Origin: Pseudomonadota bacterium
Lineage (GTDB): Bacteria > Pseudomonadota > Alphaproteobacteria > Sphingomonadales > Sphingomonadaceae
Direction: 5' to 3'
NCBI GenBank assembly: GCA_963205265.1
Contig: CAUJJI010000179.1
Location: 1-37,041, forward strand
Length of the DNA stretch: 37,041 nt
Position numbers and translations under genes: made by a program. Positions 17,406-25,572 of this stretch are shown piece after piece. The first letter of the stretch is position 1. Every line of letters begins with the position of its first letter. The notes beneath the pieces were generated by a model, which saw nothing but the letters and a program-made list of their open reading frames with translations, had not been told where the DNA came from and ran no database searches.

Positions 17406-18203
17406 TCACCGCTCCTTCGCAACGAGCGAGAAGGGCGCGCCCTGGGGGTCCATGCCGTTGATGATCCATTCCCCACCGGGAACTTCCATCGGGCCGTTGA
17501 ACACCTGCCCGCCGAGTTCATTCACCTTGGCGACGGCCGCGTCGATAGCGGGAACGCGGATGTAGAAGTTCCACATGCCCACCGGCACCTGCTCGGGCTT
17601 CTGCATCATCGCGCCGATGGTCTCGCCGCCGTGGTCGATGAAGCAGTAGTCGCCCATCGGACCCATCGGTAGCGATTCGTTGAATTCGAAGTTGAAGTGC
17701 CTGGAATAGAACCGCTTCGCGGCCTCGAGGTCGGGCGAATAGAGCTCGTTCCACGAGACGTGCTGTTCTTCCCAGCGGCTGTAGACGTCGCTGGTGGCGT
17801 CCTCGGCCCCGGCCGGGGGGATCGGCGCCATGACGTAGATCGGCACGCCCTGCGGGTCGGCGACCATGGCGATGCGGCCGACCGCGAGATCGAAGGCCGG
17901 CATCAGCGCCTTGCCGCCGTCGGCGACGATCGCCTTCACCGCCTCGTCGACGTCGGCGACATGGAGATAGCCGAGCCAGCAGGGCCTGGCGCCGCCCTGC
18001 TGCATCTGCGCGTCGAGCCCCAGCACACCGCCGTTGCCGCCGCCGTCGGCACGGGTGATGTGGCGATAGTCTACCCCGCCGGCAGCCGGGTCCGCCTTGG
18101 CGGAGATCCGCCAGCCGACGACCGGGCCGTAGAAGGCGGCCGCGCCGTCGGGATCGGTGGTCATCAGCTCGTACCAGATGAAGCTGCCGGAAGGGTTCGC
18201 CAT
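17406..18203 (-). CDS. Two-domain VOC family protein
   Basis: This 265-residue protein has two tandem VOC modules. The first, residues 5 to about 125, opens GSFIWYELMTTDPDGAAAFY and ends GRIAMVADPQGVPIYVM. The second, about 143-262, opens VSWNELYSPDLEAAKRFYS and ends with NGMDPQGAPFSL. The architecture matches the CFP30B-like hydroxylase or antigen group of VOC proteins, whose biochemical role is poorly known. The first residue of each module at the usual metal position is tryptophan or asparagine rather than histidine, so metal binding is doubtful. It starts 4 bp after the tandem DUF1428 gene and is followed after 2 bp by a GST gene. Confidence 0.88.
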   Translation of the reverse strand: MANPSGSFIWYELMTTDPDGAAAFYGPVVGWRISAKADPAAGGVDYRHITRADGGGNGGVLGLDAQMQQGGARPCWLGYLHVADVDEAVKAIVADGGKALMPAFDLAVGRIAMVADPQGVPIYVMAPIPPAGAEDATSDVYSRWEEQHVSWNELYSPDLEAAKRFYSRHFNFEFNESLPMGPMGDYCFIDHGGETIGAMMQKPEQVPVGMWNFYIRVPAIDAAVAKVNELGGQVFNGPMEVPGGEWIINGMDPQGAPFSLVAKER

Positions 18204-18207
18204 TCTC

Positions 18208-18957
18208 TCAGACTCCTGCGCTCTGCCGGGTCAGTTCGACGACCGGCCGGAAACCACCGTATACCATGCGCTTGCCGTCGAAGGGCATTTCGTCCGCCGA
18301 GGGGCCCGGCATTTCCGCCATCATCTTCTCGTGAGCGGTGTTGCAGACTTCGGCCGAGGGCCATTCGATCAGGGAAAAGACGACCGCCTCGCCGTCTTCG
18401 GCCTTTACCGCGCGGTAGAAGTCGGTCTGCTTGCCGTGACGGACGTCGTCGCCCCAGGCCTCGACCAGGCGGAGCGCGCCGTAGCCTTCGAACATGCTCC
18501 AGGCGTCGTCGGCCATCTTGCGGTAGGCTTCCTTGTTGCCTTCGGGCACCGGCACGATGAAGCCCTGGACATAGGCGCCGGGCGACGGCTTTCCGCGCTC
18601 GACGATCGGCTGGAAGCCGCCGTAGATCATGCGCTTGCCGTCGAAGGGCATGGGATTCTTCTCGGGATCGAAGCGCGGGTCAGTGCTCATCGCTTCCTCG
18701 AGCTTGGCCATCTGGGTATCGCGCGTCGGCTTGTCGGCCCATTCGATCCAGCTGAACACGACCGATTCGTCGTCGGTGCTGTCGACCGCGCCGAAGAAGT
18801 CGGTGGTGTGGCCCTTCGCCACGTCTTCCTGCCAGCATTCGAGGATGCGCAGCGCGCCGTGTTCCATGAACACCTCGTCGGCCATGCGGGCGTGCTGGAT
18901 GAACTTGTCGCGGTTCGCCGTGGGCACCGCAATCACGAAGCCTTCGATGTAGGTCAT
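18208..18957 (-). CDS. Tandem DUF1428 protein
   Basis: This 249-residue protein consists of two DUF1428 units, each with the dimeric alpha/beta barrel pattern. The first covers residues 1 to about 118 and the second about 127-249. The halves align along their length: YIEGFVIAVP with YVQGFIVPVP, HGALRILECWQEDV with YGALRLVEAWGDDV, VVFSWIEW with VVFSLIEW, and MPFDGKRMIYGGF with MPFDGKRMVYGGF. DUF1428 proteins are usually single units of about 120 residues that would dimerise, so this gene appears to encode a covalent dimer. Function is unknown. The start at 18957 has a purine-rich GGAGAAG about 6 nt upstream. It is the second gene of the cluster. Confidence 0.9.
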   Translation of the reverse strand: MTYIEGFVIAVPTANRDKFIQHARMADEVFMEHGALRILECWQEDVAKGHTTDFFGAVDSTDDESVVFSWIEWADKPTRDTQMAKLEEAMSTDPRFDPEKNPMPFDGKRMIYGGFQPIVERGKPSPGAYVQGFIVPVPEGNKEAYRKMADDAWSMFEGYGALRLVEAWGDDVRHGKQTDFYRAVKAEDGEAVVFSLIEWPSAEVCNTAHEKMMAEMPGPSADEMPFDGKRMVYGGFRPVVELTRQSAGV

Positions 18958-19008
18958 GGTCTTCTCCTGCCTGTTGCCCAAGATGCCCCCTGGGTCGTTT
19001 TGCCGCAC

Positions 19009-19440
19009 TCAGCCGGCCGTCGCCGGCATTTCCGCTTCACCAGATGCGACGGCGGGGTCCATCCACATCACTTCCCAGATATGCCCGTCGAGATCGGTGA
19101 AGCTGCGGCTGAACATGAAGCCGTGGTCCTGCAGCGCATTGACGTCGGCGATGCCGCCGCTCTTGCCCGCGGTCTCGGCTTTTTGATTCACCTCATCGCG
19201 GCTGTCGCAACTGATCGCCAGCATGACTTCGCTGCTCTCCTTCCCGGGGATCGGCCGCGCCGTGAAGGACTTCCACTTCTCATGCGTCAGGATCATTACG
19301 AAGATCGTGTCCGACAGCACCATGCAGGCGCCGCTATCGTCGGTAAAGCGCGGCTCGTTGGTAAAGCCCAGCGCTTCGTAGAAGGCTTTCGACCGGTCGA
19401 GATCGGCGACGGGCAGATTCACGAAAATCATCCGGGGCAT
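19009..19440 (-). CDS. VOC family protein (glyoxalase-like)
   Basis: This 143-residue VOC protein is the first gene of the eight-gene cluster. It opens MIFVNLPVADLDRSKAFYEALGF, with N8 where glyoxalase I has its first histidine ligand, and ends with FTDLDGHIWEVMWMDP carrying the conserved glutamate E123. Loss of the first histidine is common in this lactoylglutathione-lyase-like subgroup, so classic glyoxalase I activity is unlikely. GGAG lies 8 nt before the ATG. Next to it, across an 83-bp divergent gap, stands the HxlR regulator, which probably controls it. The gap to the DUF1428 gene is 51 bp. Confidence 0.9.
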   Translation of the reverse strand: MPRMIFVNLPVADLDRSKAFYEALGFTNEPRFTDDSGACMVLSDTIFVMILTHEKWKSFTARPIPGKESSEVMLAISCDSRDEVNQKAETAGKSGGIADVNALQDHGFMFSRSFTDLDGHIWEVMWMDPAVASGEAEMPATAG

Positions 19441-19485
19441 GGGGTCGCTCCTTCGCTTGTCCGATGGCCGGCCGGCGAATCGGCC

Positions 19486-19515
19486 TTGCATTGTGATGGC
19501 GCACGAGGTTACAAA
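19486..19515 (+). promoter_or_regulatory. Putative sigma-70-type promoter of the HxlR gene
   Basis: TTGCAT (19486-19491) and TACAAA (19510-19515) are separated by 18 bp. The expected start of transcription, about 7 nt past the -10, falls at or just before the ATG at 19524. The message would then be leaderless, which fits the lack of a Shine-Dalgarno at usable distance. The -10 lies in the first 15-bp operator-like repeat, which would allow autorepression. This is pattern-based only. Confidence 0.4.
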
Positions 19516-19543
19516 ACACAACCATGAAGTTACAAAATGAAAC
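19508..19543. promoter_or_regulatory. Twin 15-bp operator-like repeats
   Basis: GTTACAAAACACAAC (19508-19522) and GTTACAAAATGAAAC (19529-19543) match at 12 of 15 positions, with consensus GTTACAAAAnnnAAC. They start 21 bp apart, two helical turns, so they face the same side of the DNA. The first lies between the divergent genes; the second extends into the first codons of the regulator gene. HxlR proteins bind as dimers to short imperfect repeats in such gaps, so these are the best operator candidates for the cluster. Confidence 0.55.
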
Positions 19544-20210
19544 AAAGGTTCGAGGGACACGCCACGGCAAGTGGTACGACGATGCCTGCGGTACGGCTTT
19601 CGCTCTCGAACTGGTCGGGGAACGCTGGTCGCTGCTGATAGTTCGCGAGCTGATGTTCGGCGGCCGCCGTTTCACCGATCTCCGCGCCGGCCTGCCCGGA
19701 ATTAGCGCCAAAGTGCTGAGCGAACGGCTCGAAGGTCTGGAACAGGCGGGCGTCATCCGGCGCCGCCAACTGCCTCCTCCGGCCGGGTCGCAGGTCTACG
19801 AGCTGACACCCTGGGGCTATGCTGCCGAGGATGCGATCCAGGTCCTGGGGCGCTGGGCGGCCTGCTCACCGGACCATGACCCGACCCTGCCGCTCTCCGC
19901 CGCCTCGCTGATGATGAGCCTGCGGACCATGGTCGACCGCAGCCGGATCGGCGATCTGCGGGCGACGGGGGCGCTGCATGTCGGGCAGGACCGCTTCGTC
20001 GCCGCGGTTGCGGACGGAGCGCTGCGCGTGGAGCGGGGCGAGGTCGAGGCGCCCGATTTCACGTTCTCCGCACCGGTGGCGTCGGCGCTTGCGGGGGTGA
20101 TTTACGGCAAGCTGCCGTTCGAAGACGTCGCCGGCCTGTCGGTGGCGGGCGACCTGGAGAAGGCGGCGCGGTTCGTCGACCTGTTCCACTTGCCGGCGAA
20201 GTTGGGATGA
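19524..20210 (+). CDS. HxlR-type winged-helix regulator with C-terminal SCP2-like domain
   Basis: This 228-residue protein has an N-terminal HxlR winged helix, residues about 20-110, with CGTAFALELVGERWSLLIVRELMFG, the recognition region FTDLRAGLPGISAKVLSERL and a wing ending in YELTPWGYA. HxlR proteins are usually about 110-130 residues. The extra 100 residues (LRTMVDRSR to the end) resemble a sterol-carrier-protein-2-like fold and could bind a hydrophobic effector. C22 is a possible redox or electrophile sensor, as in QorR/YodB-type relatives, but this is unproven. The ATG at 19524 is the only start candidate before the domain and sits between twin operator-like repeats. It is divergent from the VOC/GST cluster, which it probably represses. 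Confidence 0.9.
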   Translation: MKLQNETKVRGTRHGKWYDDACGTAFALELVGERWSLLIVRELMFGGRRFTDLRAGLPGISAKVLSERLEGLEQAGVIRRRQLPPPAGSQVYELTPWGYAAEDAIQVLGRWAACSPDHDPTLPLSAASLMMSLRTMVDRSRIGDLRATGALHVGQDRFVAAVADGALRVERGEVEAPDFTFSAPVASALAGVIYGKLPFEDVAGLSVAGDLEKAARFVDLFHLPAKLG

Positions 20211-20227
20211 CACCCCATCGCTCCGTC

Positions 20228-20345
20228 GTCCCGGCGAAAGCCGGGACCGCTGGCCTCGTCGATGGAACGTTCTGCCCAGTCTCCAGCGGTCCCGGGTCAA
20301 GCCCGGGCCGACGGGGATGTCGCCCGGGTCAAGTCCGGGACGGTG
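20228..20345. repeat. Dispersed CCCGGG hairpin repeat family B
   Basis: The tract opens with a perfect 8-bp hairpin (GTCCCGGC/GCCGGGAC, GAAA loop) at 20228-20247. It then passes through TCGATGGAACGTTCTGCC to CCCGGG-TCAAG-CCCGGG at 20291-20307 and a second, imperfect CCCGGG-TCAAG copy at 20323-20339. The middle and end recur in inverted form at the right end of the window and, degraded, at the left end. It fills the gap between the HxlR gene and cobS; no promoter or cobalamin riboswitch was recognised there. Confidence 0.75.
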
Positions 20346-20401
20346 CGTTGCCCCAAAACCCCATTGCAGCCCGTGGCGCGCGCGTATAGGCGAATGCCGC
20401 G

Positions 20402-21394
20402 ATGACAAACATACCCAACGTCCAGACCGACACGCGTGACAGCACGCTCCTGAATGCGCCCGATACCGAGGTTTCGGTGCGGGAGACGTTCGGGATCGAC
20501 ATCGACATGATGGTTCCGGCCTTTTCCGAAGCCGACGAGCGGGTGCCCGATCTCGATCCGTCCTACGTGTTCGATCCCGACACGACGCTGGCGATCCTGG
20601 CGGGCTTCGCTTTCAACCGGCGGGTGATGGTGCAGGGCTACCACGGCACCGGCAAGTCGACCCATATCGAGCAGGTCGCCGCGCGCCTCAAGTGGCCGTG
20701 CATCCGCATCAACCTCGATGCCCATATCAGCCGCATCGACCTGATCGGCCGCGACGCCATCGTGCTGCGCGACGGGCTGCAGGTCACCGAGTTCCGCGAA
20801 GGCCTGCTGCCCTGGGCGCTGCAGCACCCCGTCGCCCTGGTCTTCGACGAATACGACGCCGGCCGCCCCGACGTGATGTTCGTCATCCAGCGCGTGCTGG
20901 AGACCGAAGGCAAGCTGACGCTGCTCGACCAGAACCGGGTCATCCGCCCCAGCAAGTGGTTCCGCCTGTTCGCCACGGCCAACACCGTCGGCCTGGGCGA
21001 CACGTCGGGGCTCTATCACGGCACCCAGGCGATCAACCAGGGCCAGATGGACCGCTGGAACATCGTCGTCGGCCTCAACTACCTGCCGGCCGACGTGGAG
21101 CGCCAGATCGTCCACAGCAAGATCCCCGACATGGACGAGAAGCAGGTGGCCGACATGGTGAAGGTCGCCGATCTCACTCGCCAGGGTTTCATCAACGGCG
21201 ACATCTCCACGGTGATGAGCCCGCGCACGGTGATCACCTGGGCGCAGAACGCGGCGATCTTCAAGGATCCCGGCTTCGCCTTCCGCCTCTCGTTCCTCAA
21301 CAAGTGCGACGAGACCGAGCGGATGCTGGTGGCGGAATACTACCAGCGCGTGTTCGGCACGGAGCTGCCCGAAAGCGTCGTGGCCAAGGCCTGA
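20402..21394 (+). CDS. cobS: Cobaltochelatase AAA+ subunit CobS
   Basis: This 330-residue MoxR-like AAA+ ATPase has Walker A GYHGTGKS at residues 79-86, Walker B ALVFDE at 145-150 and the ATANT sensor-1 region at 191-195. The N-terminal [25 protein letters not shown] and the [24 protein letters not shown] stretch are specific to CobS. CobS and CobT form the chaperone-like motor that drives CobN to insert cobalt into hydrogenobyrinate a,c-diamide in aerobic B12 synthesis. CobT usually follows CobS. Here the next gene, 25 bp on, is convergent and unrelated, so cobT is not adjacent. Some sphingomonads keep CobS/CobT without a full pathway, so the role in B12 synthesis is not certain. Confidence 0.94.
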   Translation: MTNIPNVQTDTRDSTLLNAPDTEVSVRETFGIDIDMMVPAFSEADERVPDLDPSYVFDPDTTLAILAGFAFNRRVMVQGYHGTGKSTHIEQVAARLKWPCIRINLDAHISRIDLIGRDAIVLRDGLQVTEFREGLLPWALQHPVALVFDEYDAGRPDVMFVIQRVLETEGKLTLLDQNRVIRPSKWFRLFATANTVGLGDTSGLYHGTQAINQGQMDRWNIVVGLNYLPADVERQIVHSKIPDMDEKQVADMVKVADLTRQGFINGDISTVMSPRTVITWAQNAAIFKDPGFAFRLSFLNKCDETERMLVAEYYQRVFGTELPESVVAKA

Positions 21395-21419
21395 AGCGCG
21401 GCGCCAGCGGGGGCAGCCG

Positions 21420-23744
21420 TCAGCCGCCCGCGACCCGGCGCTGCACCATGTTGCCGAAATCCAGCTCCGAGGCCGGCACGGCCTGGCTGTAGAGGAAGCC
21501 CTGCACCTGGTCGCAGCCGTGCCGGCGCAGCGCCTCGAGCTGCTCGTGCACCTCGACCCCTTCGGCAGTGGTCGTCATCTTCAGCTCGTTGGCCAGCGCG
21601 ATCACCGACCGGACGATCGCCTGGCAGTCCTCGCGCTCGGCCAGCTCGCTGACGAAGCAGCGATCGATCTTGATCTTGTCGAAGGGGAAGCTGCGCAGGT
21701 AGTTGAGCGACGAATAGCCGGTGCCGAAATCGTCGAGCGCGATCTTCACCCCGAGCTTGCGCAGCCGGTGCAGCACGGCGAGCATCCCTTCCGATTCCTG
21801 CATCAGCAGGTTCTCGGTGATCTCGATTTCCAGCCGGTGCGCGGCGACGCCGCTGCTGCCGAGCGCGTTCACCACGACCGACAGCAGGTTGGCGTCCTTC
21901 ATCTGCATCGGCGACATGTTCACCGCCACGGTGATGTGATCCGGCCAGCGCGCGGCATCCTCGAGCGCGGTGCGGATCACCCACTGGCCGATGTCGACGA
22001 TGCTGCCGGTCTCTTCGGCGATGGGGATGAAGGTATCGGGCGACACCGCGCCGCGGGTCGGATGGTTCCAGCGCAGCAAGGCCTCGAAGCCGACGACTTC
22101 GCCGGTCTCGATCCGCAGCAGCGGCTGGTAATGCAGCTCGAGCTCCTTGCGCAGGATGGCGCCCCTGAGATCCAGCTCCAGCGTGCGGCGCTCGATCATC
22201 TGCGTCTGCATCTCGGGGTCGAAGATCGAGATGCCGCGCCGCCCGCGCGACTTCACGTCGTACATGGCCAGGTCGGCGGCGCGCAGCAGCTCGTCGCCGG
22301 TGGCGGCATCGTGCGGGGCAAAGGCCACGCCGATGCTGCAGCCGATCGGCATGACCAGGCCGTCGATCTCGATCGAGGTGCCGATGATCTCGACGATGCG
22401 CTCGGCGACGAGGAGCCCGGCATCCACCGAATCGAGATTGGGCATCAGCACGACGAACTCGTCGCCGCCGATCCGGGCGACCATGTCGCGCGGGCGGACG
22501 ACGTCCTCGATGCATTGCGCCACCTTGGCGAGCACGCAATCGCCCACTGCGTGGCCGTGGCTGTCGTTGATCGCCTTGAAGTGATCGAGGTCGACATAGA
22601 GCATGCCGATGATCTCGTCCGCCGAGACGCGGGTGAAGGCCCGCTCCAGCGTGGCGTTGAGCAGCGTGCGATTGGGCAGCTGCGTCAGCAGGTCGTAGTG
22701 GGCCATGAACGTGACCTTGGCCTCGGCCCGCTTGGCCGTGCTGATATCGGCGATGAAGCCGCGCCAGCCCGGGCCGTTGCCTTGGAGCTTGTCGACGGGG
22801 CGGCCGTTCAGCGACCACCAGTGCTCGACGCCCCGGACCCGCACCGGCACCACGACATTGCGGAACGCCTGGCCCGCCGCGAGCAGCCCGCGAAGATCGG
22901 CCGCCTCGTGCGGGGAGCCGATCAGCTCGATCAGCGACATGCCCTCGAGCGTGCCGGAATCGAGCGCGCAGGCGCTGCAGAAGCGCGGCGAGGGGTTGCG
23001 GATGCGGAAGTCCGCGTCGATTTCGTAGAGCCAGTCGCTGCCCTCGTCGTCGTACTGGTTGAGCAGCAGCTGGATCGTCTCGTGCGATTCGCTGAGCCGC
23101 CGCGTGCGGATGCGCCGGGTCGCGAACATGTAGTAGAGGTTGTAGATCGACCAGTGCATGAAGGCGCAGAGCATCAGCACCACGGCCACGATCGGAGCGG
23201 CCTGCAGGCCATCGTGCGCCAGCAGCCCGAGGACAGTCGCGGCGCCTCCCGAGATGCTGGCGGCCAGCGCGAGGTGGGGCAGGGCGATGCTGCTCACGCC
23301 GTCCACCGCCATCATCGCCAGGGCCAGGGCGACCAGGCTCGGCTGGTCGGCCGGATGGGCGATGAGCAAGCCGGCGAAGATCACGCCGAACCACCAGCCG
23401 GCGCGTAGGCGGATCACGCTGTAGCGGTACTTGAGCGCCAGCTTCTCGTCGAAGCCGGGCTGCGCCTCCTTCCGCCGTACCGAGATCTGGGCGGCCATCA
23501 CCACGGCCCAGCCGGAAAGCGCGGCGAAAGTGAACAGCGGATGGCCCAGCGGCCCTACCAGCCACAGCAGCAGGGTCACTCTGACCAGTTCCAGCAGCGA
23601 CAGCGGAAAGCTGCGCAGGTAGTCGGCGCGGCAGCGGGCGAACCAATGCTCTTCGTGCGGCTCGACGTGATGGCGCGTCAAGGCGAGCAACGAGAATGGG
23701 GTCTCGGCGATAAGCCGATGCCCGGGCTTTGCCGCATTCACCAT
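21420..23744 (-). CDS. Membrane-bound GGDEF-EAL cyclic di-GMP protein with PAS-like domain
   Basis: This 774-residue protein has about six membrane helices within residues 50-210 (MHWSIYNLYYMFA near the end), a PAS-like segment at about 220-335, a GGDEF domain at about 340-505 and an EAL domain at about 515-770. The cyclase site RIGGDEF (GGDEF at 426-430) is intact, and RPRD at 417-420, five residues before it, is the usual inhibitory c-di-GMP site. The phosphodiesterase side retains EALLRW at 554-559, DDFGTGYSS at 671-679 and AEGVE. Both halves could therefore be active, with direction set by the sensor. The ATG at 23744 follows GGGAGG by 7 nt; the TTG one codon upstream is less likely. It is convergent with cobS. 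Confidence 0.95.
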   Translation of the reverse strand: MVNAAKPGHRLIAETPFSLLALTRHHVEPHEEHWFARCRADYLRSFPLSLLELVRVTLLLWLVGPLGHPLFTFAALSGWAVVMAAQISVRRKEAQPGFDEKLALKYRYSVIRLRAGWWFGVIFAGLLIAHPADQPSLVALALAMMAVDGVSSIALPHLALAASISGGAATVLGLLAHDGLQAAPIVAVVLMLCAFMHWSIYNLYYMFATRRIRTRRLSESHETIQLLLNQYDDEGSDWLYEIDADFRIRNPSPRFCSACALDSGTLEGMSLIELIGSPHEAADLRGLLAAGQAFRNVVVPVRVRGVEHWWSLNGRPVDKLQGNGPGWRGFIADISTAKRAEAKVTFMAHYDLLTQLPNRTLLNATLERAFTRVSADEIIGMLYVDLDHFKAINDSHGHAVGDCVLAKVAQCIEDVVRPRDMVARIGGDEFVVLMPNLDSVDAGLLVAERIVEIIGTSIEIDGLVMPIGCSIGVAFAPHDAATGDELLRAADLAMYDVKSRGRRGISIFDPEMQTQMIERRTLELDLRGAILRKELELHYQPLLRIETGEVVGFEALLRWNHPTRGAVSPDTFIPIAEETGSIVDIGQWVIRTALEDAARWPDHITVAVNMSPMQMKDANLLSVVVNALGSSGVAAHRLEIEITENLLMQESEGMLAVLHRLRKLGVKIALDDFGTGYSSLNYLRSFPFDKIKIDRCFVSELAEREDCQAIVRSVIALANELKMTTTAEGVEVHEQLEALRRHGCDQVQGFLYSQAVPASELDFGNMVQRRVAGG

Positions 23745-23869
23745 CAACCGGCCTCCCTGCCGCTGCGCACCGGACGGTCGGATGCGCAGGTCCTTGTTCT
23801 TTTTTGCCGTGGCGGCGGGAGTTAGCGGCGAAACCCTTATGCCGGGTTAACCGCTTTTGATCGAGGCAC

Positions 23870-24610
23870 TTAGCCGTAGTCGGCAGCGACGAAATAGAGC
23901 CCGTCGGGCGGGGCGTTGAGGCCCAGCGCCCGGCGGTCGCGCGCTGCCAGGACCGCCGCGATGCGCTGCTCTTCCCAGCGGCCGAGCCCGACCAGGGCCA
24001 GGCAGCCGACCATCGAGCGGACCTGGTGATGCAGGAAGCTGCGCGCCGCGGCTTCGACCAGCACCTGTTCGCCTTCGCGCCGGACGGCCAGCCGGTCGAG
24101 CGTCTTGACCGGGCTCTGCGCCTGGCAATGGACCGAGCGGAACGTCGTGAAATCGTGCCGCCCCACCAGCGCCTGGGCGGCACGGTGCATCGCCCCGGCA
24201 TCGAGCGGCTGGCGGACGAGCCAGGCGCGCCCGGCCTCGAGCGCCAGCGGCGCGCGGCGATTGACGATGCGGTAGAGGTATGACCGCCCGACGCAGGAGA
24301 AGCGCGCGTGCCAGTCGTCGGGCACGGCTTCGCAGGCGAGCACGGCGATCGGGGAAGGGCGCAGCTTCGCGTTGAGCGCCTCCATCAGCCGGAAGGGCGT
24401 GAATTCCTTCGCGATGTCGACATGGGCGCGCATCGCCAGGGCATGGACGCCGGCATCGGTGCGGCCGGCGGCATGCATCGTCGTTTCCTCGCCGGTGATG
24501 GCAAGGACCGCTTCCTCCACCGCCTGCTGGACCGAGGGGCCGTGCGCCTGCCGCTGCAGGCCCATGAACGGGCCGCCGTCGAATTCCAGAGTCAGCGCGA
24601 AGCGAGTCAA
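23870..24610 (-). CDS. truA: tRNA pseudouridine(38-40) synthase
   Basis: This 246-residue enzyme isomerises uridines 38-40 in the anticodon stem-loop. The catalytic aspartate is D52 in [11 protein letters not shown], and [19 protein letters not shown] near residues 192-210 is the second family motif. The N-terminus [19 protein letters not shown] has leucine where tryptophan is common. The start is TTG at 24610, whose bases overlap the fmt stop (TTGA), so translation is probably coupled; no ATG occurs near the family start. The length is slightly short but complete. It is the second gene of an fmt-truA operon. Confidence 0.95.
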   Translation of the reverse strand: MTRFALTLEFDGGPFMGLQRQAHGPSVQQAVEEAVLAITGEETTMHAAGRTDAGVHALAMRAHVDIAKEFTPFRLMEALNAKLRPSPIAVLACEAVPDDWHARFSCVGRSYLYRIVNRRAPLALEAGRAWLVRQPLDAGAMHRAAQALVGRHDFTTFRSVHCQAQSPVKTLDRLAVRREGEQVLVEAAARSFLHHQVRSMVGCLALVGLGRWEEQRIAAVLAARDRRALGLNAPPDGLYFVAADYG

Positions 24611-25524
24611 GCGAGGCGCGTCCCTGCCGGGATCGGGCGGCCGCGGAGCAGGGCTCCGGTGTCCATGGCCGGGCGACCGGCGCGCTGGACGAGGCTGGGG
24701 CGGATCGCGCCCGTGCCGCAGGCGATGGTCAGGCGGTCGTCTAGCGTCACTGCTGCCTCCCCTTCGCCGGGGAGCAATTCGACGATATCCGCCGCCAGCA
24801 CCTTGTACCGCTCCCCTTCGAGCTCGAAGAACGCGCCCGGCACCGGGGCGAAGGCGCGGACCTGGCGCTCGACCTGGCGGGCGTCCTCGGCAAAGTCGAG
24901 GCGGGCTTCAGCCTTGTCGATCTTGCCGGCGTAGGTCACGCCGGCCTCCGGCTGCGGGACTTCGGCGTGAGCGGCGAGGTCGCCCAGCACCTGCACCATC
25001 AGCCGTCCGCCCATGTCCGCCAGTTCGGCAGTCAGCTCGCCGGCGGTCTTGCCGTCGATCGGCGTCCGGCCGGTGAGCAGCATCGGCCCGGTGTCGAGGC
25101 CGGCTTCCATCCGCATGATGGTGACGCCCGTCTCCTCGTCGCCGGCCAGGATCGCCCGCTGGATCGGCGCCGCGCCGCGCCAGCGCGGCAGCAGCGAGGC
25201 ATGGACGTTGAGGCAGCCGTGCCGCGGCGCGTCGAGCACCGGCTGTGGCAGGATCAGCCCGTAGGCCGCGACCACGGCGATATCGGCGCCGAGCGCGGCG
25301 AAGCTTTGCTGTTCCTCGGCGTTGCGCAGCGAGACCGGGTGGCGCACGGCGATGCCACGGGCCTCGGCGGCGCGCTGGACGGGCGAGGGGGTCGGCTCCT
25401 TGCCGCGGCGACCGCCGGGGCGCGGCGGCTGGGTATAGACGGCCGCCACCTCGTGCCCTGCCTCGAGCAGCGCGGCCAGCGCCGGCACGGCGAAATCGGG
25501 CGTTCCCATGAAGATGACGCGCAT
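24607..25524 (-). CDS. fmt: Methionyl-tRNA formyltransferase
   Basis: This 305-residue enzyme formylates initiator methionyl-tRNA using 10-formyltetrahydrofolate. The family start [19 protein letters not shown] is clear. Catalytic residues N106, H108 and D144 are in [18 protein letters not shown] and [13 protein letters not shown]. The C-terminal domain, from about residue 205, has the usual [13 protein letters not shown] start and binds tRNA. It is divergent from recR by 48 bp, and peptide deformylase, which removes the formyl group, is encoded just beyond recR. The downstream truA overlaps it by 4 bp. Confidence 0.97.
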   Translation of the reverse strand: MRVIFMGTPDFAVPALAALLEAGHEVAAVYTQPPRPGGRRGKEPTPSPVQRAAEARGIAVRHPVSLRNAEEQQSFAALGADIAVVAAYGLILPQPVLDAPRHGCLNVHASLLPRWRGAAPIQRAILAGDEETGVTIMRMEAGLDTGPMLLTGRTPIDGKTAGELTAELADMGGRLMVQVLGDLAAHAEVPQPEAGVTYAGKIDKAEARLDFAEDARQVERQVRAFAPVPGAFFELEGERYKVLAADIVELLPGEGEAAVTLDDRLTIACGTGAIRPSLVQRAGRPAMDTGALLRGRPIPAGTRLA

Positions 25525-25572
25525 GCTGTGAAATGCTTTCCGTTTTCCGTCCTGCGCCCTATCTGGGCGGGG

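Noticed and set aside
20211..20401. Cobalamin riboswitch upstream of cobS
   Set aside because: No B12-box-like conserved core was found; the gap is explained by repeat family B hairpins.
21340..24201. 953-codon minus-strand frame through the GGDEF-EAL and truA genes
   Set aside because: It is an Arg/Ala/Pro-rich shadow in another frame; the conserved GGDEF, EAL and TruA motifs all lie in the other frames.
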